Below, one piece after another: positions 1 to 8,864 of a stretch of 64,000 bases of DNA; position 1 is the first letter of the stretch, and each line of letters begins with the position of its first letter. Origin of the DNA: Shewanella aestuarii. GTDB lineage: Bacteria; Pseudomonadota; Gammaproteobacteria; Enterobacterales; Shewanellaceae. The translations under genes were made by a program, and so were the position numbers. The stretch spans positions 2,972,501 through 3,036,500 of the forward strand of contig NZ_CP050313.1 in NCBI RefSeq assembly GCF_011765625.1, in the 5' to 3' direction. A model generated the notes under the pieces. The model made no database searches and was not told the origin of the DNA. It saw only the letters and a program-made list of their open reading frames with translations.

Positions 1-165
1 GCAACTAGCAACCTGGGTGAGCAACCGGCCATCTACCGGGCTTGTACATTCAAAGGTTTCCCCAGACTGTGCATCACAATATTCACCATTAATAAAAGCT
101 TGATTGTTAATTGTTAGGCTAGCAGCCAAGGCTTCCCAATCGCTGCGGCTTGTAGGAGTACTCAT
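1..165 (-). CDS. Aldehyde dehydrogenase, PuuC-like (N-terminal 55 codons, runs off window)
   Basis: Only the N-terminus is present; the gene continues beyond base 1. The translation from ATG at 163-165 contains AFINGEYCDAQSGETFE followed by TSPVDGRLL, the N-terminal NAD-binding start typical of the gamma-glutamyl-gamma-aminobutyraldehyde dehydrogenase (PuuC) branch of the ALDH family. It is transcribed divergently from the aminotransferase/semialdehyde dehydrogenase genes, which fits a shared role in amine catabolism: oxidising aminoaldehydes from putrescine or diaminopropane to amino acids that the aminotransferase can then process. The catalytic Cys and Glu lie outside the window, so the exact substrate class is inferred. 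Confidence 0.8.
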   Translation of the reverse strand, partial: MSTPTSRSDWEALAASLTINNQAFINGEYCDAQSGETFECTSPVDGRLLTQVASC

Positions 166-287
166 TGTGACCTCGAATGTAAAAAAGAGTGGCAGAGTTA
201 GCGTTTATTTATCGAATATTGCTTTCGTTCTCACTTCATCAATAAACAATTTGATGGCTAACGGAATAGCTCGATTATGCTTAAAGG

Positions 288-310
288 TAAAATATTTTCA
301 ATATATTTTA
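288..310. promoter_or_regulatory. Palindrome in divergent promoter region, possible operator
   Basis: TAAAATAT, a 7-base spacer, then ATATTTTA forms a perfect 8-bp inverted repeat in the 279-bp gap between the divergent aldehyde dehydrogenase and aminotransferase genes. Such a site could serve both promoters. The whole gap is AT-rich, so a chance palindrome is possible. A TTGACA hexamer lies at 368-373, but I see no good -10 at the right distance. Confidence 0.35.
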
Positions 311-444
311 CAAAAATGGGTAATTTAGTTTAAATAAATGCACAAAAACCTTTTACGTTCATTATTTTTGACATAGCATAGCAAATATCAACCACACAGT
401 AATCAATCGCCTCGCTGTAATTGGCAATCATGATGGATAGAGAT

Positions 445-1785
445 ATGGAAAAAAATCAACCTAACACAGCAAACCATGGGCTGAATATGTCTCATTATTG
501 GATGCCGTTTACGGCAAACAAACAGTTCAAAACCTCACCGCGAATGTTAGTTAGCGCTGAGGGAATGCATTACACGGATATTGATGGTAATTCAGTATTA
601 GATGCCACGGCAGGACTATGGTGTTGTAATGCTGGTCATGGTCGCAGTGAAATATCAGAAGCGGTGAGTAAGCAAATTCACGATATGGATTACGCGCCCT
701 CATTTCAATTAGGTCATCCATTAGCTTTTGAGCTGGCAGACAAACTGTGTCAATTAAGTCCTGCAGGCTTAGATCATGTGTTTTTCACTAACTCAGGTTC
801 AGAGTCGGTCGACACCGCCTTAAAAATGGCCTTGGCATATCATCGCGCTAATGGCCAATCAACTCGCACTCGCTTTATTGGCCGCGAGCTTGGTTATCAT
901 GGTGTCGGCTTTGGCGGGATTTCGGTTGGTGGTATTGGAAATAATCGCAAAACCTTTAGCCAGCAATTACTCCAAGGTATAGATCATTTACCTCATACTT
1001 TAGACATCACTAATAATGCGTTTAGTCGTGACTTACCCCCTCATGGCATAGAAAAAGCTGAAATACTTGAACAACTGATCACCTTACACGGCGCAGAAAA
1101 TATTGCCGCGGTCATTGTTGAGCCCATGTCGGGTTCGGCAGGGGTTATTTTACCACCAGCAGGTTACTTGGCTCGATTACGTGAAATCACGCAAAAACAC
1201 GGTATTTTATTAATTTTTGATGAAGTGATTACCGCCTTTGGCCGTGTAGGCGAAGCCTTTGCGAGTCAACGCTGGAATGTCACCCCAGACATTATCACTG
1301 CAGCTAAAGCCATTAATAATGGTGCAATTCCCATGGGCGCAGTGTTTGTCAGTAACACAATTCACGACACATGCATGGACGCCCCAGAAGGCATGATTGA
1401 ATTTTTCCACGGCTATACCTATTCAGGCCATCCGGTAGCTGCGGCATCGGCCCTAGCAACCTTAGCCATTTATGAAAACGAGCAACTTTTTGCCCGCGCT
1501 AAATCCCTTGAAAGCTATTTTGAACAAGCCGTTCATAGTTTAAAAGGCTTGCCAAATGTGATTGATATTCGCAACACCGGCTTAGTGGGCGGCATACAGT
1601 TCTCACCCAGTGATAAAGGAGTCGGTAAACGCGGATATGGCATATTTGATCATTGTTTTAGACACGGCACCTTAGTGCGTGCAACTGGTGACATCATTGC
1701 CCTGTCACCACCGTTAATTGTCGAAAAATCGCATATCGATCAAATGGTCAATAGTCTTGCAGACGCCATTGTGGCAGTGGGTTAA
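445..1785 (+). CDS. Omega-amino acid--pyruvate aminotransferase (class III, PLP-dependent)
   Basis: Fold-type I, class III aminotransferase resembling beta-alanine--pyruvate transaminase throughout its length (HYWMPFTANKQF near the N-terminus, LGHPLAFELADKL, FTNSGSESVDTALKMA, LLIFDEVITAFGR). The PLP-binding lysine is in TAAKAINNGAIPMG, around residue 288. It would transfer the amino group of beta-alanine or another omega-amino acid to pyruvate, giving a semialdehyde for the dehydrogenase 33 bp downstream. Start: in-frame ATGs lie at 430, 433 and 445. I chose 445 because GGA sits 7 bases upstream and the N-terminal length then matches the family; the other two lack a ribosome-binding site. Cytoplasmic. 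Confidence 0.88.
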   Translation: MEKNQPNTANHGLNMSHYWMPFTANKQFKTSPRMLVSAEGMHYTDIDGNSVLDATAGLWCCNAGHGRSEISEAVSKQIHDMDYAPSFQLGHPLAFELADKLCQLSPAGLDHVFFTNSGSESVDTALKMALAYHRANGQSTRTRFIGRELGYHGVGFGGISVGGIGNNRKTFSQQLLQGIDHLPHTLDITNNAFSRDLPPHGIEKAEILEQLITLHGAENIAAVIVEPMSGSAGVILPPAGYLARLREITQKHGILLIFDEVITAFGRVGEAFASQRWNVTPDIITAAKAINNGAIPMGAVFVSNTIHDTCMDAPEGMIEFFHGYTYSGHPVAAASALATLAIYENEQLFARAKSLESYFEQAVHSLKGLPNVIDIRNTGLVGGIQFSPSDKGVGKRGYGIFDHCFRHGTLVRATGDIIALSPPLIVEKSHIDQMVNSLADAIVAVG

Positions 1786-1818
1786 ACACTTTTTAAGAAT
1801 ATAGATAGGTAACGTTTC

Positions 1819-3315
1819 ATGCTTAGCATCAACCATTTTATTAACGGACAACACACAACAGCCAGCCAGCGTCAGCAGGATATTTATGAACCCGCAACCG
1901 GTGAGTTACGCGGCCAAGTCTCATTGGCAAGCCAAGGCGAGGTAGCACAAGCCATCGCCACCGCTAAAGCGGCATACCAAACATGGTCACAGGTTACGCC
2001 CCTAAACCGTGCTCGAGTGCTATTTAAATTTAAAGCTTTAGTCGAGCAAAATATTGAAGAAATGGCTGAGCTAATCACCCGTGAACATGGCAAGGTGATT
2101 GACGATGCTAAAGGCGAGTTAATTCGCGGTTTAGAAGTCGTTGAATTTGCCTGTGGCATTCCCCACTTATTAAAAGGCGAGCATACCCAACAAGTAGGTG
2201 GCGGTGTTGATTCATGGTCGGTTAATCAATCACTGGGCGTTGTCGCGGGCATCGCGCCATTTAACTTCCCTGTCATGGTGCCAATGTGGATGTTTCCTAT
2301 TGCCATTGCTTGTGGCAATACCTTTATTATGAAGCCATCTGAAAAAGACCCAAGCTCAGTGATGCGTATTGCTGAGTTACTCAAAGAAGCCGGCTTACCT
2401 GATGGCGTATTTAATGTGGTTAATGGTGATAAAGAAGCCGTTGATACCTTATTGACTCACCCAGATATCCAAGCCGTTAGCTTTGTTGGCTCTACCCCAA
2501 TTGCAGAATATATCTACACCACGGCCTCAGCCCATGGTAAGCGCGTGCAAGCATTGGGCGGTGCTAAAAATCATATGCTATTAATGCCTGATGCGGATTT
2601 AGATCAAGCAGTCAATGCGCTAATGGGTGCCGCTTATGGTAGTGCTGGTGAGCGCTGCATGGCTATTTCGGTTGTGTTAGCCGTGGGTGATGTGGGCGAT
2701 AAGTTAGTCGACAAACTGTTACCGCAAATTCGTGACTTACGTGTTGGCAATGGTATGACTCCCGAAATGGACATGGGGCCACTTATTTCTGCCCAGCATC
2801 TTGCCAAAGTCAGCGACTATGTTGAAACCGGCTTACAAGAAGGTGCATCACTGCTGGTTGATGGACGAAATATCAGCATTGAAGACCACCAGCAAGGCTA
2901 CTTTTTAGGGGCATGTTTATTTGACCATGTCACGCCGACCATGCGCATCTACCAAGAAGAGATATTTGGCCCAGTATTGGCCATTGTTCGTGTCAAAGAT
3001 TACGCCGAAGCATTAGCGCTAATTAACCAACATGAATTTGGTAACGGCACCGCTATTTTCACCCAAAGTGGTGAAGCCGCAAGGCATTTTTGTCATCACG
3101 TAGAAGTGGGTATGGTTGGGGTTAACGTACCTATTCCAGTACCGATGGCGTTCCATAGTTTCGGTGGTTGGAAACGTTCATTGTTTGGCCCACTGCATAT
3201 GCATGGCCCAGATGGCGTGCGTTTTTACACCAAACGTAAAGCCATTACTGCGCGCTGGCCACAGGCAAAATTAACTGAAGCAGCATCGGCATTTATCATG
3301 CCAACCATGAAATAG
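1819..3315 (+). CDS. mmsA: CoA-acylating methylmalonate/malonate-semialdehyde dehydrogenase
   Basis: 498-residue ALDH-superfamily enzyme of the MmsA type. It shows the NAD-binding GVVAGIAPFNFPVMVPMW segment, NTFIMKPSEKDP, and the catalytic cysteine at about residue 280 in GSAGERCMA. MmsA enzymes convert malonate semialdehyde or methylmalonate semialdehyde plus CoA and NAD to acetyl- or propionyl-CoA and CO2. Coming 33 bp after an omega-aminotransferase, the likely route is beta-alanine to malonate semialdehyde to acetyl-CoA, though valine catabolism is an alternative. The ATG at 1819 follows AGGTAA. The gene is followed 13 bp later by a cupin gene, so the three probably form one operon. Confidence 0.9.
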   Translation: MLSINHFINGQHTTASQRQQDIYEPATGELRGQVSLASQGEVAQAIATAKAAYQTWSQVTPLNRARVLFKFKALVEQNIEEMAELITREHGKVIDDAKGELIRGLEVVEFACGIPHLLKGEHTQQVGGGVDSWSVNQSLGVVAGIAPFNFPVMVPMWMFPIAIACGNTFIMKPSEKDPSSVMRIAELLKEAGLPDGVFNVVNGDKEAVDTLLTHPDIQAVSFVGSTPIAEYIYTTASAHGKRVQALGGAKNHMLLMPDADLDQAVNALMGAAYGSAGERCMAISVVLAVGDVGDKLVDKLLPQIRDLRVGNGMTPEMDMGPLISAQHLAKVSDYVETGLQEGASLLVDGRNISIEDHQQGYFLGACLFDHVTPTMRIYQEEIFGPVLAIVRVKDYAEALALINQHEFGNGTAIFTQSGEAARHFCHHVEVGMVGVNVPIPVPMAFHSFGGWKRSLFGPLHMHGPDGVRFYTKRKAITARWPQAKLTEAASAFIMPTMK

Positions 3316-3328
3316 TGAGCATCGTATT

Positions 3329-3694
3329 ATGAGCCAAGGAATTAATAGCATCACTGTGTTTTCAGCTGCCAGCACTGAGATTGAGCAATACCATTTAGCA
3401 CCAGAAAAATGCATACAAGGCAATCCATTACAAAGTGTTCAAAACCATTTTGAAAGCCCATGTAAGCAATTTAATGTCGGAATTTGGCAAAGTGAGATGG
3501 GTTGCTGGAAAATTACTTATACTGAATATGAATATTGTGACATTCTGGAAGGTATCAGCAAAATTACAGATGCTGATGGCAACAGTTTAACGGTAAAAGC
3601 AGGCGATAAGTTTGTTATACCTAAAGGTTTTTCAGGCACTTGGGAGGTGCTTGAAAAGTGTAAGAAAGTCTATGTGATGTTTGAACAAACCTGA
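3329..3694 (+). CDS. Small cupin-domain protein (DUF861-type)
   Basis: 121-residue single-domain cupin. The motif order is WKITYTEYEYCDILEG, then DADGNSLTVKAGDKFVIPKG and FSGTWEVLE, the typical DUF861/cupin_3 barrel found near amine and ureide catabolic genes. The usual His metal ligands of enzymatic cupins are not evident in the first motif, so it may be a binding or structural cupin rather than a dioxygenase. It is the last gene of the aminotransferase-mmsA cluster (13-bp gap to mmsA). Its biochemical role is not known to me. Confidence 0.75.
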   Translation: MSQGINSITVFSAASTEIEQYHLAPEKCIQGNPLQSVQNHFESPCKQFNVGIWQSEMGCWKITYTEYEYCDILEGISKITDADGNSLTVKAGDKFVIPKGFSGTWEVLEKCKKVYVMFEQT

Positions 3695-3729
3695 GTTTTT
3701 AACCCGCCATGCGGTACTGCTCACCACTA

Positions 3730-3792
3730 AATTGCATTGCAATTGTGCGAGTAGATATGTGGTAACCAACGCAGTTCTTGAAACCAAGAACT
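3730..3792 (+). promoter_or_regulatory. Palindromes in the leader of the TorF-type porin gene
   Basis: The 126-bp gap before the porin gene holds AATTGC-ATT-GCAATT (3730-3744) and a stem-loop AGTTCTTG/CAAGAACT (3773-3792) just upstream of the GGAG ribosome-binding site. The first could be an operator; the second would form near the 5' end of the mRNA and may stabilise it or affect translation. No transcription start could be assigned. Confidence 0.35.
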
Positions 3793-3820
3793 CTATAAAA
3801 AGTGAAACTGGAGAAATATC

Positions 3821-4549
3821 GTGTCAAAACTAACAAAAAGAGCGCGAATTGCACTGTTAAGCGGATTAACATTATCGGCCACCCTACTATCACCGGTTGC
3901 GCTAGCTGAATTAACCGGCGAAGTTGCAGCCACAAACGATTATCGCTTTCGTGGTGTATCACAAACGGCAGGTGATTTTGCTATACAAGCAGGTGTTGAT
4001 TGGAGCCATGACAGCGGATTTTTCGTGGGCGCATGGGCAAGTAATGTCGACTTTGACGAAGAAGGCTATAACGGCCCTGATGTAGAACTAGATATCTATG
4101 CCGGTTACTACGGTGAAATCAATGATGATGCTAGCTATGACGTTACCTTGTATCGCTATAACTACATTGGGTCTGGCGGAAGTGATTTAGGCTATTTTGA
4201 GATCACAGCCGGTATCGACTTTGTTGGTTTCCGTGCAGCTTATTGGTACACCAATGATTACGGTGGCGCAGGTGATGATTTACATTATGCCGAGCTAAAC
4301 TATGGTTGGGAATTTGCTGAAAACTGGAGCCTAGACCTCCATTATGGTTACAACTTCGGCGATGGTATTGATGATGGCGAAGGTTTTGATAGCTATTCTG
4401 ACTATTCAGTAGGTGTATCAACCGAAGTGGGCGGTGTCAGTATTTCAGCCGCTTATTTAATGTCTGATATGAGTGACGATTATATTGTCGATGACGGCGT
4501 TTGGCGCAATGACGATACTTTTTTAGTCAGTGTTAGCTACGGATTCTAA
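3821..4549 (+). CDS. TorF family putative outer-membrane porin
   Basis: 242-residue protein with a clear Sec signal peptide (basic N-terminus, hydrophobic core, cleavage after SPVALA). The mature protein begins with ELTGEVAATNDYRFRGVSQ, the hallmark of the TorF/TIGR02001 family (Gcw_chp). The rest is rich in alternating Tyr/Asp beta-strand segments and ends in Phe (VSVSYGF), as expected for a beta-barrel outer-membrane protein. The start is GTG at 3821, preceded by GGAG. Family members are thought to be porins, but the substrate is unknown. A strong terminator follows at 4613-4655, so it is probably transcribed alone. Confidence 0.85.
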   Translation: MSKLTKRARIALLSGLTLSATLLSPVALAELTGEVAATNDYRFRGVSQTAGDFAIQAGVDWSHDSGFFVGAWASNVDFDEEGYNGPDVELDIYAGYYGEINDDASYDVTLYRYNYIGSGGSDLGYFEITAGIDFVGFRAAYWYTNDYGGAGDDLHYAELNYGWEFAENWSLDLHYGYNFGDGIDDGEGFDSYSDYSVGVSTEVGGVSISAAYLMSDMSDDYIVDDGVWRNDDTFLVSVSYGF

Positions 4550-4612
4550 TCTAGCTTTATGGCAGTAATATCGGCTTAATCCACTAACTTAATCCACTAA
4601 GATTAGTTAATT

Positions 4613-4655
4613 AAAGGCTTACTCACTTTAGGTTGTAAAGGAGTAAGCCTTTTTT
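4613..4655 (+). terminator. Rho-independent terminator after the TorF-type porin
   Basis: AAAGGCTTACTC pairs with GAGTAAGCCTTT (12 bp) across a 16-base loop and is followed by a run of T on the + strand. It lies between the convergent porin and proA genes and could act weakly on proA as well. Confidence 0.85.
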
Positions 4656-4661
4656 ATGGTA

Positions 4662-5939
4662 TTACTTACGGCTGGTGTAATCGCCCCATGCCAACCACTT
4701 ATAAGTGGTTAATGCATCCAGCGCCATAGGTCCACGAGCGTGTAACTTTTGGGTGCTTACTGCCACTTCAGCACCTAGTCCAAATTGCGCTCCATCAGTA
4801 AAGCGAGTGCTGGCATTAACATACACAGCGGATGAATCAACTTGGTTCATAAAGTAGCTAGCGGCATGAATATCATCTGTCAATATGGCTTCCGAATGAC
4901 CCGTTGAATGAGCACGAATATGCTTAATCGCCTCATCAATATCACTCACGACTTTAATGCCCAGCGTTAATGATAACCACTCAGTCGAAAAGGACTCCTC
5001 CCCCGCAGGCGTAACATCAAATCCTAAGCCGTTTAAATATTGCTGCGATTGCTCACAGGCATGAAATACCACACCTAAACTGTGCAAATGGGCAGCCACT
5101 TTAGGAACAAATACTTGCGCGACAGCTTGATCAACTAACAAGGTATCTAATGCATTACATACCGTTGGGCGCTGAACTTTTGCATTAGCAATCACATCAA
5201 GTGCACGGTTTAAATCGGCTTTTTTATCAACCAACAAATGGCAAATACCAATTCCGCCAAGGATCACAGGAATGCTAGATTGCTCGGCACATAAACGCTG
5301 CAACGCTTGACCACCGCGAGGAATGATCATATCGACGTATTTATCTAATCGCAGTAAACCACTAACAATGGCGCGATCAGGTGAGTCAATTAACTGTACG
5401 CAGTTTTCAGGTAAGCCATGTTGCACTAATGCACTGCGGATAACGTCACTTAATGCCTTATTTGAGGCTAAGGTTTCTTTACCGCCTCGTAAAATTACCG
5501 CATTACCGGTTTTTAAGGCTAATACCGCAATATCTACAGTCACGTTTGGTCTGGCTTCATAGATAACCCCAACGACACCTAATGGCACACAACGGCGGGT
5601 TAAACGCAAACCATTATCCAACAGCTTGCTGTCGGCTTCTTTACCGATTGGATCGGCAAGATTAATCACATTATCAATATCGCCAATAATGCCTGCTAAA
5701 CGTGACTCATCAAGAAGCAAGCGATCCACCATAGCATCCGTTAAGCCATTGGCTTTAGCCGCTTGAACATCTTGCGCATTAGCAGCCAAAATACGGGCGG
5801 AATTTTCAGCAAGTTGTTCAGCAATCGTTTGTAATAACGCTGATTTCTGCTGACTCGTTAAACTGGCTAGCGCAAAGCTTGCTTGCTTAGCTTGTTGCCC
5901 TAGCGTGGCTAAATACGTGCTAATTTTCTCATCAGACAT
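4662..5939 (-). CDS. proA: Glutamate-5-semialdehyde dehydrogenase (gamma-glutamyl phosphate reductase)
   Basis: Second enzyme of proline synthesis: NADPH-dependent reduction of gamma-glutamyl phosphate to glutamate-5-semialdehyde. About 425 residues, full length. It shows the [25 protein letters not shown] segment, the active-site cysteine in [16 protein letters not shown], and [27 protein letters not shown] near the C-terminus. The start at 5937-5939 (MSDEKISTY) is preceded by AAGGAG; the frame stays open further upstream but only as read-through of proB. Its first 8 bases overlap the end of proB, indicating translational coupling in a proBA operon. Confidence 0.95.
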   Translation of the reverse strand: MSDEKISTYLATLGQQAKQASFALASLTSQQKSALLQTIAEQLAENSARILAANAQDVQAAKANGLTDAMVDRLLLDESRLAGIIGDIDNVINLADPIGKEADSKLLDNGLRLTRRCVPLGVVGVIYEARPNVTVDIAVLALKTGNAVILRGGKETLASNKALSDVIRSALVQHGLPENCVQLIDSPDRAIVSGLLRLDKYVDMIIPRGGQALQRLCAEQSSIPVILGGIGICHLLVDKKADLNRALDVIANAKVQRPTVCNALDTLLVDQAVAQVFVPKVAAHLHSLGVVFHACEQSQQYLNGLGFDVTPAGEESFSTEWLSLTLGIKVVSDIDEAIKHIRAHSTGHSEAILTDDIHAASYFMNQVDSSAVYVNASTRFTDGAQFGLGAEVAVSTQKLHARGPMALDALTTYKWLAWGDYTSRK

Positions 5940-7061
5940 GGGTAGTAATCTCCTTATTTTCCAGTACAACCATGTCGTTGCGATGCACAGCGGCATCGCC
6001 ATAGTCATAACCTAATACTTGTTCAATTTCGTTTGAGTGTTTACCGCTAATTTTACGTAAGTCGTCAGCGCAGTAACGACTTATCCCTTTAGCCAGTATT
6101 TTACCTTGTAGGCTGACCACTAATACTGTTGCCCCGCGGTCAAATTGACCTTCAATGGTGGCAATGCCTTTTGATAATAAACTGCGACCATTTTCAACCA
6201 CAGCTTTAGCCGCGCCATCATCGACAATTAATTTACCTTTGGATGCTGGCCCAGCTAGAATCCATTGTTTACGGCTTTCAAGTGGCGAATCAATTGCACT
6301 GAAATGGGTACCTACGGACTCACTATTAACCACTTTTTTGATCACATCTTCATGATGACCTGATGCAATAACCACCTCAATACCCGCACGCCTTGCGATA
6401 TCGGCGGCTTGTAATTTAGTTGCCATACCACCTGTGCCTAAACCAGATACTGAGCCCCCGCTAATAAGCGTAAGCTATCGTCAATATCCTTCACTTGGGT
6501 GATTAATTGGGCATCGGGGTTAGTACGCGGATCGGCATCAAATAAACCCTGTTGATCCGTCAATAAAATCAATAAATCCGCATCGCACAATAAGGCCGCA
6601 CGGGCCGACAGGTTATCGTTATCACCTACTTTTATTTCAGTGGTTGCGACCGCATCATTTTCATTAATAATCGGGATAATATTATTATCCAACAAGGCAT
6701 TTAAGGTATCGCGAGCATTCAAATAACGCTCACGGTCCTGTAAGTCAGCGCGAGTCAACAATAGCTGCCCCACATGTAAGCCATAAATACTGAATAATTG
6801 CGACCAAGCTAAAATGAGCTGACTTTGACCAACCGCGGCCAGTAATTGTTTATGGGCCATGGTATCGGGCAATAAGGGGTATTGTAGATGTTCACGCCCT
6901 GCGGCAATCGCGCCGGAAGTACACAACACCACTTCAACACCTGATTTCATCAAATTAGCCATTTGTCTGGCTAACTCCACCATATGTGCTTTATCCAGCT
7001 TTTTACTTCCCGAGGTCAGTACACTGGTACCTAACTTAACCACAACGCGGCGATAACCCAT
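5932..7061 (-). pseudogene. proB: Glutamate 5-kinase, interrupted by a single-base frameshift
   Basis: ProB phosphorylates glutamate, the first step of proline synthesis. The kinase half (from [18 protein letters not shown] at 7061) reads through SLRLLAG and then leaves frame at a run of five C (minus-strand G) at 6455-6459, stopping at 6438. The next frame continues exactly where ProB should, with [25 protein letters not shown], and runs through the C-terminal PUA domain to 5932. Adding one G to the run restores 376 residues, close to the usual 367. All other motifs are intact, so this is either a sequencing error or a very recent mutation. If real, the cell would probably need external proline. 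The ribosome-binding site GAGAAGG precedes the start. Confidence 0.9.
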
Positions 7062-7186
7062 TTAGCCTTCTCTTCTATTCGCTTATATACAACGGAGGAC
7101 CTATTTTTATACCCAATTAATCAAACAATTCCTAGATAAACCCTCACAACAAACCCAATTGATGAAAATAATTTGAGATGCGTTAT

Positions 7187-7216
7187 AAAAAAGGGCTCTG
7201 CAATGCAGAACCCTTA
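7187..7216 (-). terminator. Terminator after the NCS2 permease
   Basis: On the minus strand AAGGGTTCTGC-ATT-GCAGAGCCCTT forms a 10-11 bp stem with one mismatch, followed by a T-run, 26 bp after the permease stop codon. Confidence 0.85.
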
Positions 7217-7241
7217 AAAAATTAGCCTATGTTATTTCACA

Positions 7242-8531
7242 TTAACCATAAATAAATTTAATTAAAAATAGCACCGCAATAAATAACACACCTGCATTTA
7301 AGTCTTTAAAACGGCCTGTCATTACTTTAATCACTAGGTATGAAATAAAGCCAAAACCAATTGCATTAGCAATCGAGAAGGTTAATGGCATCAATAAGCA
7401 TGTCACAACCACAGGCGCGGCTTCAGTTAAATCATCCCATTCAACATTCACTAAACCTGACATCATTAAAATTGCCACGTAAAAAAGCGTTCCTGCAGTC
7501 GCATAGGCTGGCACCATGCCCGCCAAAGGCGAAATAAACAAGGCAGCAATAAATAGCAATCCAACGACAACGGCGGTTAATCCTGTACGCCCACCAGCGC
7601 TCACACCCGCGGTGCTTTCAATGTAACTGGTGGTGGTTGATGTTCCTAATGCGGCACCGGTAATGGTTGCCACACTGTCAGCGGTTAATGCTCGTTTTAC
7701 CCTTGGCAAACGACCATTTTCATCTAATAAACCACCACGCTGAGCGACCGCAACCAAAGTGCCTGAAGTATCAAATAAGTCCACAAACAAAAACGCAAAA
7801 ATGACTGAAATCATCGATATTTCAAGTACGCTAGAAAGATCCATTTTCATAAATGTTGGCGCAACAGAAGGTGGCATAGACATCAAGCCGTTGTACTGCA
7901 CATCACCAAAAATTAACCCAAGTACGGTGATAGTCATAATGCTGATAATCACCGCTGCTTTATAACCACGGTGCACTAAAGCAATAATGATAAAAAAGCC
8001 AAAGGCGGCCATCACAGCAGGAAAAGAGGTTATATCGCCCATGGTGACTAAAGTGGCCGGACTTGCGACCACAATACCGGCACTTTTGAGGCCAATTAAG
8101 GCTAAAAATAAGCCGATACCCGCTGCAATACCAAAGCGCAATGACATTGGGATGCTATTAACAATCCATTCGCGTATTTTGACCAATGACAAAATTAAGA
8201 AGCACACACCAGACATAAATACCGCGCCCAGTGCGGTTTCCCAGCTGTACCCCATTTCACCGACGACTGTGTAAGTGAAAAATGCATTCAGGCCCATACC
8301 AGGGGCAAGTGCGATTGGGTAGTTTGCCAGTAATCCCATAATCAAACAGCCAATAGCAGCGGCTAAACAGGTCGCAACAAACACAGCGCCATGATCCATC
8401 CCAGCATCAGCCAGCATCATAGGGTTGACAAAAATAATATAAGCCATGGTTAAAAAGGTGGTAAAACCTGCCACGACTTCTTGTTTTAAAGAAGTATTAT
8501 GTTCTTTTAACTTAAATAGTTTTTCTAACAT
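7242..8531 (-). CDS. NCS2 family purine permease (AzgA-like)
   Basis: 429-residue inner-membrane transporter with 12 or more hydrophobic segments. It carries the AzgA-type signatures VVAGFTTFLTMAYIIFVNP at the N-terminus, ALAPGMGLNAFFTYTVV, and LFVDLFDTSGTLVAVA with TSTTTSYIESTAGVSAGGRTG in the second half; these contain the acidic residues that bind the nucleobase in this family. The likely function is proton-driven uptake of adenine, guanine or hypoxanthine. It is monocistronic, with its own terminator and a -10-like TATAAT at 8623-8628 upstream. I looked for a purine riboswitch in the leader and did not find the conserved core. Confidence 0.9.
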   Translation of the reverse strand: MLEKLFKLKEHNTSLKQEVVAGFTTFLTMAYIIFVNPMMLADAGMDHGAVFVATCLAAAIGCLIMGLLANYPIALAPGMGLNAFFTYTVVGEMGYSWETALGAVFMSGVCFLILSLVKIREWIVNSIPMSLRFGIAAGIGLFLALIGLKSAGIVVASPATLVTMGDITSFPAVMAAFGFFIIIALVHRGYKAAVIISIMTITVLGLIFGDVQYNGLMSMPPSVAPTFMKMDLSSVLEISMISVIFAFLFVDLFDTSGTLVAVAQRGGLLDENGRLPRVKRALTADSVATITGAALGTSTTTSYIESTAGVSAGGRTGLTAVVVGLLFIAALFISPLAGMVPAYATAGTLFYVAILMMSGLVNVEWDDLTEAAPVVVTCLLMPLTFSIANAIGFGFISYLVIKVMTGRFKDLNAGVLFIAVLFLIKFIYG

Positions 8532-8576
8532 GGAACCATGTTCCTTGGGTGAGGGTTAATTAATATTTTTTATTGT

Positions 8577-8628
8577 TTTTGAGCCGTTTCGATAACTGAC
8601 CCCGAATGCTCAAAAGAGGCAAATTATA
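8577..8628 (-). promoter_or_regulatory. -10 box and 5' stem-loop ahead of the NCS2 permease
   Basis: The minus strand has TATAAT at 8628-8623, then TTTTGAGC (8615-8608) and GCTCAAAA (8584-8577), a perfect 8-bp inverted repeat around a 23-base loop. If transcription starts about 7 bases after the -10 box, the hairpin forms the very 5' end of the mRNA. It could stabilise the mRNA or bind a regulator. No matching -35 is convincing. The rest of the 333-bp gap 8532-8864 shows no gene. Confidence 0.4.
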
Positions 8629-8864
8629 GCCTGTAGCGTGTCATAAAATCTTACTTTAGATGGCAATAATAACTTGCAAAGCCTGAAAACAGACTTTTCA
8701 TATAAGGTTAATCATCATAATTAAAGCTAAATGCACAGCAGGAGTTAACGTGATTTTGGGTTTGTTGATCTAACTCGAGGAGTTTGGATTAAAACTTTTA
8801 TGGACGCCGCATTCAGCTGAAATTTAGGAACGCTAGAGAGCAAATTTTCCTTAGCAGCCTTTTG

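Noticed and set aside
104..328. 74-codon plus-strand frame at the left edge
   Set aside because: It overlaps the antisense of the PuuC-like gene and its promoter region, with no ribosome-binding site.
8532..8720. Purine riboswitch ahead of the NCS2 permease
   Set aside because: The three-way-junction core sequences of that class were not found; only a simple hairpin is present.
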